Below, in pieces: positions 17,732 through 25,078 of a stretch of DNA of 52,218 nucleotides (its first letter is position 1; each line of letters opens with the position of its first letter). A program made the position numbers and the translations under genes. The notes under the pieces are model-generated. The model had not been told where the DNA came from. It saw nothing but the letters and a program-made list of their open reading frames with translations, and did no database searches. Source of the stretch: an uncultured Acidimicrobiales bacterium (lineage in GTDB: Bacteria; Actinomycetota; Acidimicrobiia; Acidimicrobiales; AC-14); NCBI GenBank assembly GCA_902805665.1, contig CADCTB010000152.1, forward strand, positions 1 through 52,218, given 5' to 3'.

Positions 17732-18712
17732 ATGACTTCCAAGACAGCGGCCTTGTCGGCCACGGCCCGACGCCGGGCCGAGGTGGCTTTCGCCTTCGCC
17801 CTCGCGGCTGCGGCACTGGTCGGGGCGGTTCGTCCGGCCGAGGCCCAGCTCGTCAGCGGCACGGGTGGCAGCGGCGTGGCCACCGGCACCGCCAACGGCG
17901 GCAGCGGCGGTGGCTCCACCGTCACCGTCAACCCCACTGCCAAGTCGGGGAACTCGGGCGCAGCCACCGCCCAGTCGGGCGCCACCAACACCGGCGACAC
18001 CGGCCCCGCGGCGTCGACCGCGGCGGCCCAGCCCGTCGCCCAGTCCGGCGACTCCGGCCAGACCGGCGGCTCGGGGGTGGCCACCTCGTCGCCCACCGCC
18101 ACCAACTCCGCCATCCTGGGCTCGGCGACAGCCGTGGGCGGCACCGTCTCCACCGGCGGCACCGGCAGGTCGGGTTCCACGGGCGCGGCGATCGCCGCAG
18201 GCGGGGCCGACTCCTCGGCCAACAGCGGCGCCGGCTCCAACGCCGCCGCCCTCTCGGGTAACACCGGCGTGGCCGCCAACGACACCACGGCAGCGTCGGT
18301 GGGCGGCCAGGGCGGTCCCGCAGGCGTGGCCCTGCCCGTAACAGTCGGCGGCGGCCCGGTGATCAACCTGATCTCACTGCTGGCACCCGGCGGCCTGGTT
18401 GCCGCCAACGGCGGCGCAGGTGTCGGCTCTGCGGCGGCGGGCGGCGGTTCGGGCGGCACGTCGATCCTCTCGGCCATGCCCTTCGCCACGTCCGGCAGCA
18501 GCGGCTTCACCACCGCCGGTTCCAGCTCCAGCAACTTCGGGCGCACCGGTCCGGCCACCAGCGCATCGCTGTCCGGGCCGCTCACCCTCACGGGCGGGTC
18601 CGGCCCCACCGGTCCTTCCGGCTCGGGCCCGTCGGCGTCGACCCCCTCTGCGACCAACACCGCCATCCTCGGCAGCGTGCTGGTCCTCGGAGGCACGGCA
18701 CCGCTTCCCTGA
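17732..18712 (+). CDS. Secreted Gly/Ser/Ala/Thr-rich low-complexity protein
   Basis: MTSKTAALSATARRRAEVAFAFALAAAALVGAVRPAEAQ signal peptide, then SGNSGAATAQSGATNTGDTGPAAS... low complexity; related segments ATNSAILGSATAVGGT and ATNTAILGSVLVLGGT. Confidence 0.7.
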   Translation: MTSKTAALSATARRRAEVAFAFALAAAALVGAVRPAEAQLVSGTGGSGVATGTANGGSGGGSTVTVNPTAKSGNSGAATAQSGATNTGDTGPAASTAAAQPVAQSGDSGQTGGSGVATSSPTATNSAILGSATAVGGTVSTGGTGRSGSTGAAIAAGGADSSANSGAGSNAAALSGNTGVAANDTTAASVGGQGGPAGVALPVTVGGGPVINLISLLAPGGLVAANGGAGVGSAAAGGGSGGTSILSAMPFATSGSSGFTTAGSSSSNFGRTGPATSASLSGPLTLTGGSGPTGPSGSGPSASTPSATNTAILGSVLVLGGTAPLP

Positions 18713-18742
18713 GCGCCCGCATCGGCGGTTTATAGTGCCGCG

Positions 18743-18976
18743 ATGACCAATCTCGTGACAGGGCTGACGGACACCGACATCACCACGCGCCGCGCCGAGG
18801 GCACCCGCATGGCGGCCGACACCGACTCCACGGACGCGCCGGCCACCGACTCCACCGACACGAGCGACTCCACCGACACCACCGACCAGAGCGACGCGCC
18901 CGGTACCGACACCGACGCCACCGACGCTGACTCGGACAGCACCGACGCCACCGACGTCGACGGCACCGACGCCTGA
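18743..18976 (+). CDS. Asp/Thr/Ser-rich small protein (77 aa)
   Basis: MTNLVTGLTDTDITTRRAEGTRMAADTDSTDAPATDSTDTSDSTDTTDQSDAPGTDTDATDADSDSTDATDVDGTDA*. TATAGT (18731-18736) lies 6 nt before ATG, consistent with a leaderless transcript. Confidence 0.6.
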   Translation: MTNLVTGLTDTDITTRRAEGTRMAADTDSTDAPATDSTDTSDSTDTTDQSDAPGTDTDATDADSDSTDATDVDGTDA

Positions 18977-18989
18977 CCACGCACCGGGC

Positions 18990-20177
18990 CTGGCCCGGTG
19001 CGTCGGCGACGTCGCCGAGTTCCTCGACCATTACTGGACCAGGGCGCCGCTGCACCGCGCCGGGGCCGACCCCGCCGCGTTCGCCGACCTGTTCTCGGTC
19101 GACGACGTCGACCGGTTCGTCTCCTCGTCTTCGCCCCGCCTGCCCACCTTCCGGCTGGTCCGTGACGGCCGCCCCCTCGACCCGTCGCGCTACACCCGCA
19201 CGGCCAAGGTCGGTGGCCAGTCGGTGGCCGGCATGGGCGACCCAGGCCGCATCTTCGACGAGTTCAAAGCGGGGGCCACCATCGTCTTCCAGGGGCTGCA
19301 GCGGTCGTGCCCGCCGCTTACCCGCTTCTGCCGCGCCCTGGAGCTGGAGCTGTCCCACGGGGCCCAGGCCAACGCCTACGTGACCCCGGCCGGCGCCCGT
19401 GGCCTTGGCGTGCATTACGACACCCACGACGTCTTCGTGCTCCAGCTGGCCGGCACCAAGGCGTGGTCGATCCACGAGCCGGTCCTCGCCGATCCGCTGG
19501 CGTCCCAGCCGTGGAAGGGCACCGCCGCCGACGCCGGCCCGCCGATCCTGTCGGTGGAGCTGCCGGCGGGCGACTGCCTGTACGTGCCCCGGGGCTTCCT
19601 CCACTCGGCCCGGGCCCAGGAGGCGCTTTCGGCCCACCTCACCATCGGGATCGTCACGACGACCTGGCACGACGTCGTGCGGGAGGTGGTGGCCGGTGTC
19701 GCCGACGAGCCCGAGTTCCGTCGCTCGCTGCCGCCGGGGTACGCCGCTGACCCCGCCGGCCTCGCCGCCGGCGTGGAGGAGACGGTGGCCGGGCTGCGGA
19801 AATGGCTCGACGGCGTCGACGCCGAGGCGGTGGCGGAGGCCACGGCCCGCCGCTTCCTCGCGGCCCGCCCGCCGGTCCTGGCCGGGCAGCTCCACCAGCT
19901 CGGCATGCTCGACCGGCTCGCCGACCGCTCGCTCCTGCGCCGCCGTGAGGGCTCCGTCTGCCATCTGGCGGGCACAGGGGATCGCCTCATCGTGGTCCTG
20001 GGCGGGGGCCGGGAGCTCGACATGCCGGCCGCGCTCGAGCCGGTGATGGCTCGGATCGCCGCCGCGGGCCCTTTCCGCCTGAGCGAGCTGGAGGACCTCC
20101 TCGACGGCCCCAGCCGCCTGGTCCTCGCTCGCCGCCTGGTGGGCGAAGGGTTGTTGGAGATCGTCGACCTTGGCTGA
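18990..20177 (+). CDS. JmjC/cupin-4 family protein (ribosomal-oxygenase-like 2OG/Fe(II) hydroxylase)
   Basis: Conserved N-terminus (L)ARCVGDVAEFLDHYWTRAPLHRAG precedes the first ATG (19224). Core GVHYDTHDVFVLQLAGTKAWSIHEP (HxD), GDCLYVPRGFLHSARA. No ATG/GTG/TTG at the N-terminus; CTG at 18990 is the best start. Confidence 0.85.
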   Translation: MARCVGDVAEFLDHYWTRAPLHRAGADPAAFADLFSVDDVDRFVSSSSPRLPTFRLVRDGRPLDPSRYTRTAKVGGQSVAGMGDPGRIFDEFKAGATIVFQGLQRSCPPLTRFCRALELELSHGAQANAYVTPAGARGLGVHYDTHDVFVLQLAGTKAWSIHEPVLADPLASQPWKGTAADAGPPILSVELPAGDCLYVPRGFLHSARAQEALSAHLTIGIVTTTWHDVVREVVAGVADEPEFRRSLPPGYAADPAGLAAGVEETVAGLRKWLDGVDAEAVAEATARRFLAARPPVLAGQLHQLGMLDRLADRSLLRRREGSVCHLAGTGDRLIVVLGGGRELDMPAALEPVMARIAAAGPFRLSELEDLLDGPSRLVLARRLVGEGLLEIVDLG

Positions 20178-21069
20178 CCCCGTCTGCTCGGCGGTGTCGA
20201 TCGCCCATCACGAACCACTCCAGGCCACTGCGTCGATCGTGCGCAACTGGTTGCTGGTCGAGCACCCGGGCGCATGGGGCCCGGATGCCCTGACCCAGAG
20301 CGGGCTTCCGGCCGGACTGGCTGCCGGTCTCGCCGAGCGGTCGCGCCGGCACGGGTTCCGCACCCTGCTCCTGCGCCGACCGGAGCGGCCCTCCGACGGC
20401 TCCCGCCAGTGCTTCGTAGCCCACTCCGGCCGGGACAAGCGCTGGATCGAGGAGGGCGTGCTGGCGAACGTCGAGGAGCTGCTCGACCTCGACTTCGGCC
20501 CACTGGCCCAGGGCGACCCGGTCGGGCTCGGCACCATGCGGGCCGCCCCCCTGTACCTGGTCTGCACCAACGGCCGCCACGACCCGTGCTGTGCCAACCT
20601 CGGGCGGCCGGTGGCCCGGGCCTTGCACGGCCGGGCCGATGGCGCAGTCTGGGAGTCCTCGCACTACGGAGGCGATCGCTTCGCCGGCAACCTGGTCTGC
20701 CTGCCCCATGGGATGTACTTCGGGCGCCTGTCGCCCACCGACGCAGTGAGGGTCGTCGACGCCTACGAGGCGGGGATCGTCGACCTCGACCACTACCGGG
20801 GCCGGTCCGGGGAGCCGTTCGCGGCCCAGGCCGCCGAGCACTTCCTTCGCCGCCAGGAGGCGCTGCTGGGCGTCGACGACCTTGTCGTCTCGGGGTACAA
20901 CCGGCAGGCCGAGGGGGTGGTGGAGGTCCGGTTCGACGGCCCCGGTGGGCGGGCCTACCACGTGAGGGTCCAGGTGCAACCGGCCTCCGAGGCCCGGCTC
21001 CTGAGCTGCGGTGCCGGCACCGAAGGCCGCCCGCCGACGTATGCGCTGGTCGACGTGAACGGCGCTTGA
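20170..21069 (+). CDS. Sucrase/ferredoxin-like family protein (thioredoxin-like ferredoxin)
   Basis: CTNGRHDPCCANLGRPVARAL...VWESSHYGGDRFAGNLVCLPHGMYFGRL. TTG start overlaps the cupin stop by 8 bp. Confidence 0.88.
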   Translation: MADPVCSAVSIAHHEPLQATASIVRNWLLVEHPGAWGPDALTQSGLPAGLAAGLAERSRRHGFRTLLLRRPERPSDGSRQCFVAHSGRDKRWIEEGVLANVEELLDLDFGPLAQGDPVGLGTMRAAPLYLVCTNGRHDPCCANLGRPVARALHGRADGAVWESSHYGGDRFAGNLVCLPHGMYFGRLSPTDAVRVVDAYEAGIVDLDHYRGRSGEPFAAQAAEHFLRRQEALLGVDDLVVSGYNRQAEGVVEVRFDGPGGRAYHVRVQVQPASEARLLSCGAGTEGRPPTYALVDVNGA

Positions 21070-21233
21070 ACAGCGTCGGGCGGGCTTGTGAAATGAATCA
21101 CATAGTGGGGTAGAGGCTGGTAAGGTGCGCGTACAGCCACTGACAACAGGTCCTCCGTCCGTCCGCTCCGAACAGCCGAGCCCGACGACCAACCAACCTG
21201 CGGTGCCGCACCTTTCACGAAGGGATCTTCCCC

Positions 21234-22415
21234 ATGCCCAACTTCATCGGCGCGCCTGAACCCGAGGCGCCTCCACCCAGACAAGCCAACCAGCGGGCCG
21301 CCTTCTTCGGCCTCGACACCTTGATCCCCGGCTCCAGCCTGTACCTGCTGGCCCAGGGCCTGCAGCGGCGGCACTTCTACGGCCGGGCCGACCTCCTGGC
21401 CTTCGCCTGGCAGCGGCTGGTGTTCCGGGCCGGCCCGGCGAGCGAACCGCAAGTGCGCACGTCGCAGGACGCCGCGCTCTCGTTCGTGGCCGGCAAGCAC
21501 CGTCCCGAGCTGCGGGCCCTGGCCCGGGAGATCGCCGACGAGCGCATCGTGCCCCAGGTCTATCCGGACCTCGCTGATCTCATCGAGTCCCACATGGCCG
21601 CGGGCGCCCTCACCTTCGTCACCACCGCCGCGCCGGCGGAGCTGGCCGAGATCGTCGCCCACGGCCTGGGCATGACGGGCGGGCTGGGCACGACGGCCGA
21701 GGTCGACGACGAGGAGCGCTACAGCGGGCGGCTGACCGGCACCGTGCTTCAGGGCACGGCCAAGGCGGGCGCCGTCCACGCCCATGCCATGGCGGCCGGC
21801 ATCGACCTGTCGGCCTCCGTCGCCTATTCCGACTCGATCAACGATCTGCCCCTCTTGGAGCTGGTCGGCTGCGCCGAGGTGGTCAATCCCGACCGCCAGC
21901 TGCGCAAGGTGGCCCAGCGGCGGGGATGGCGGGTGCACGACGTACGGCCCGCCGCCCGCCGGCCCATGGAGCCGGGCGCGGCCCCGGTGCCCAACCGCCT
22001 GGCGGCGCTCGGACTGGCCTCGCCGGTGGAGTCCGACGGCGCCCCTGTCCGCCGGGGTGCGGCCCACCACTTCACCACCGACGACCCCGCCGCCCTGCTC
22101 CGTGAGCTCGAGGACAGTGGCCGGTTCCGCCGGGACACCCGACTGGGCGCCATCTTCCACCGCGGCCAGGTCTCCCTGCGAGAGGTGTCACCGACCCACA
22201 GCCTCCACATCACCGTGGGCAAGGGCAACCGGGTGTCGGCGCACGTCGACCGGTACTCGCCGTTGGCCAACCACCAGCCGGAGCAACTGGCCCGCTACGC
22301 CCTCCACCGCATTGCGGCGCACAATGTCGCCGGGATCGCGGGCGGGCTGTTCCGCCTCATCCCCGGCCCACGGCGGCGCGCTCGGTCCTGCGCTCGCCAG
22401 ACGCCCCGCTCCTAG
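21234..22415 (+). CDS. HAD-IB family protein with C-terminal extension; atypical motif I
   Basis: AAFFGLDTLIPGSSLYLLAQGL, AYSDSINDLPLLELVGCAEVVNPDRQLRKVAQRRGW (HAD motif III); extra ~150 aa C-terminal. Confidence 0.85.
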   Translation: MPNFIGAPEPEAPPPRQANQRAAFFGLDTLIPGSSLYLLAQGLQRRHFYGRADLLAFAWQRLVFRAGPASEPQVRTSQDAALSFVAGKHRPELRALAREIADERIVPQVYPDLADLIESHMAAGALTFVTTAAPAELAEIVAHGLGMTGGLGTTAEVDDEERYSGRLTGTVLQGTAKAGAVHAHAMAAGIDLSASVAYSDSINDLPLLELVGCAEVVNPDRQLRKVAQRRGWRVHDVRPAARRPMEPGAAPVPNRLAALGLASPVESDGAPVRRGAAHHFTTDDPAALLRELEDSGRFRRDTRLGAIFHRGQVSLREVSPTHSLHITVGKGNRVSAHVDRYSPLANHQPEQLARYALHRIAAHNVAGIAGGLFRLIPGPRRRARSCARQTPRS

Positions 22416-23181
22416 CCGCGGTGAGGCGCGCAGCCCCCGGCCGCGGGCGCCGGCTGAGGACCAGGGCGGTCGCCGCCGCCGAGCCGAGGACCAGAGCGGT
22501 GGGAAGCGGCCAGGACATGTCGTCCGACACCCGCGCCCGCGCCGGCGCCGGGGTCGCGGGCCCGGCCTCGGGGGTCGCGGCCGCCGGGGCCGCCGGGGGC
22601 GTGGGCGCCGGGGTAGGACGGGCCTGAGGGGCTCGCAGGTCCCCGGCCGTGACTTGGAAGCCGGGGCCGACGAGCAGTGCGCCGGGTGCCAGGTTGGCGA
22701 TCTCGGGCTCGTCGGGCGCCCATTCCCGCACGATCCGGCGGGCGGGATCGACCCCGATGCTCAGAGGGCTGGAGACGATGTCGCCGACCACGGGGATGGA
22801 GCACGGGTCGTCGCAGTAGATCACCTCGTACTCACCGGGGACGAGGTCGCCCGGCACGTCGAAGGTGAGGCTCACCCGTAGCTGGAGATACCCGAGGTGG
22901 GCCGTCCGCTCCACGACGAGCTCGCCCAGGTAGATGTCGGAGCGGAGCAGGGGGACACCAGGGGCGTCGCCCGCCGGCCGGAGGTACGCGTAGAACGGTT
23001 CGCCGGCGGCGGCGGGCGTCGACGCCCCGGTGTAGCCCACCATGGTGGCCGTCTGGCCCGGCTCGTAACGGTCCTGTACCGGCGACAGACGGCCCCCGCC
23101 GGCCGAGGCGGGAGCAGCCGAGCAGGCGAGCACGACGACCAGCACGGCGAACAGCGCCAGTGCCCGCCTCTCGACCATGCC
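22357..23181 (-). CDS. Secreted, C-terminally membrane-anchored protein of unknown function
   Basis: Signal peptide MVERRALALFAVLVVVLACSAAPASA; Pro/Ala-rich linker; C-terminal TM WPLPTALVLGSAAATALVL followed by basic residues. Confidence 0.72.
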   Translation of the reverse strand, partial: GMVERRALALFAVLVVVLACSAAPASAGGGRLSPVQDRYEPGQTATMVGYTGASTPAAAGEPFYAYLRPAGDAPGVPLLRSDIYLGELVVERTAHLGYLQLRVSLTFDVPGDLVPGEYEVIYCDDPCSIPVVGDIVSSPLSIGVDPARRIVREWAPDEPEIANLAPGALLVGPGFQVTAGDLRAPQARPTPAPTPPAAPAAATPEAGPATPAPARARVSDDMSWPLPTALVLGSAAATALVLSRRPRPGAARLTAARSGASGERRTERAAVGRG

Positions 23182-23189
23182 GACGGATG

Positions 23190-24197
23190 TTACGCGGCCC
23201 GCCGCTGGGGAAGGCGGACGGCGGCGGTGCCCGCGCCGACGACGAGGGCGAGGGCCACCAGTCCCCACAGTCCGGGCGAAGGGCGGGGGCCGGACGCGGT
23301 GACCACCCGGGCCGGCCGGCGAGCCGCGGCAGGCTCGGCCGCCACGGCCACCTCAGTCGCCACGACGGGCATTGGGGGCGCAGACGGGGGCTGGTAGTCG
23401 TCAGGGGGCATCACCCGAACGCCGTCGCCCGCCGGCGCGAGCCGCCAGTCGCCGGTGCCTGAGGCGGCCAGCTCCCTGCCCGTGCCGTCGACCACCCGGA
23501 AGGCGCCCCCGGAGGAGACGCGGACGCTGGCTGCGCTCATGACCAGCGCCACCTTGATCGTGCCCGGGAGCCGCCCACGAGCCGGAGTCGGGCGCAACCC
23601 GTAATACGACTCGAGGATCTCGCCTGCGGACCGGCCCTCGTTGGCCATGGCGAGAGCGCCGTTCTGGCTCATGGCCAGCGGCCCGTTGGCCGTCGAGGAG
23701 TAGCTGGCCATGATGGGGCTGCCTCCGGACAGGAGGGCCCGCCCGGCCGTGGCCTCTACCGCCGGCAGCCAGCCGTACCCCTGGGCCCTGCGTTCGGCAT
23801 CGAGCCCGCGGTAGACCTGGCAGGTGGGGGTGGCGCAGATGTCGGCGCCCACCGCCCGCCAACGGGCCTCCTTGCTCATGACCTTGTGCGCCGCATAGGT
23901 CCGGGCCGCGATGGCCTGGGCCTGCAGGGCGGCCGCCGGCCAGCTGGGAGGCACCTCGTCGATGCCCCGGACGTAGTCCTCGAGGGGGAGCTCGTTGACC
24001 ACCGCCACCCCGCCGCCGTTGCGGCGCACCTCGATGGTCCCCCGGAAGGTGCCGGTGCCGGCCACGGTGAGGCCGGCCGAGCCGGACAGGGGTTCCAAGC
24101 GCACCACTCCGGCTGTCCACGCTTGGCCGGCGGTGCCGTCGTCGATGCCCCATGCCATCCCGGGACTGACGGCGACGACTGTTGCGGACAGGGCCAT
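23190..24197 (-). CDS. SpoIID/LytB domain-containing protein
   Basis: NELPLEDYVRGIDEVPPSWPAAALQAQAIAARTYAA...VEATAGRALLSGGSPIMASYSSTANG; C-terminal TM. N-terminus uncertain. Confidence 0.88.
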   Translation of the reverse strand: MALSATVVAVSPGMAWGIDDGTAGQAWTAGVVRLEPLSGSAGLTVAGTGTFRGTIEVRRNGGGVAVVNELPLEDYVRGIDEVPPSWPAAALQAQAIAARTYAAHKVMSKEARWRAVGADICATPTCQVYRGLDAERRAQGYGWLPAVEATAGRALLSGGSPIMASYSSTANGPLAMSQNGALAMANEGRSAGEILESYYGLRPTPARGRLPGTIKVALVMSAASVRVSSGGAFRVVDGTGRELAASGTGDWRLAPAGDGVRVMPPDDYQPPSAPPMPVVATEVAVAAEPAAARRPARVVTASGPRPSPGLWGLVALALVVGAGTAAVRLPQRRAA

Positions 24198-24324
24198 GAG
24201 CCGGAACGTGCGCGACGGAACGCGTGAGCAGGCGAGAATGTGATCCCCCAGAGATCGGTGGCTACGGTCCGAGGCAAGGTAGTCGACTCTGACACCTATT
24301 TCCACTATTCGAATAGATGCGGTC

Positions 24325-25068
24325 GTGCACCAGCTCGACGACGCAGTGGCCGCCGCCCGCGCCCGAGGGGACCGGCTCGGGTGGTTCGCAGCGATGTACC
24401 GCCAGACCACCCGGACGGTGCGAGCCCAGGTGGCGGCCGGGCTCTTCGACGATCCGGAGCGGATGGGCCGGTTCGTCGCCCTGTTCGCCGGCCGCTACCT
24501 CGGCCCGCTCGAAGCCTGGGGCAACCACCAGCCAGTGCCCCGTAGCTGGCGGGCGGCCTTCGAGGCGGCCGCTTCGGGGGACACGATCGTCCTCCAGCAT
24601 CTGCTGCTCGGGATCAACGCCCACGTCAACCTCGACCTCGCCGTGGTGGCCGCCGAGCTCTGCCCCGGCCAGGAGATCCACGCCCTGCACGACGACTTCA
24701 TGCGGGTGAACGCCATCCTCGGTGCGCTCCTGCCCAGGGTGCGGGCCTGCATCGGCCGGTTCTCTCCGCTCCTGGACGTCATCGACCGGGTCGGGGGCGC
24801 CGACGACGACGAAGTCCTGAACTTCAGCATCCGGGTAGCCCGCGACGAGGCGTGGGGCCAGGCGGTGATGCTGGCGTCGACCGTCGACCACGCCCTCCGC
24901 GCCGAGCTCGTCGATTCCCTCGACCGGCGGGTCGCCGTCCTGGCCAAGGTCGTGGCCCACCCGGGCGGCCTGCTGCAACGGGCGGTCGACCTGGTGGCGG
25001 CCACCGAGTCCGACGATGTGGCCAAGGTGATCGACGCATTGGGCAACGTAGTGCTGGAGTCGCCGTAA
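24325..25068 (+). CDS. DUF5995 family protein
   Basis: RGDRLGWFAAMYRQTTRTV...LLGINAHVNLDLAVVAAELCPG...LHDDFMRVNAIL. Confidence 0.85.
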   Translation: MHQLDDAVAAARARGDRLGWFAAMYRQTTRTVRAQVAAGLFDDPERMGRFVALFAGRYLGPLEAWGNHQPVPRSWRAAFEAAASGDTIVLQHLLLGINAHVNLDLAVVAAELCPGQEIHALHDDFMRVNAILGALLPRVRACIGRFSPLLDVIDRVGGADDDEVLNFSIRVARDEAWGQAVMLASTVDHALRAELVDSLDRRVAVLAKVVAHPGGLLQRAVDLVAATESDDVAKVIDALGNVVLESP

Positions 25069-25078
25069 CGTCGGAGGT

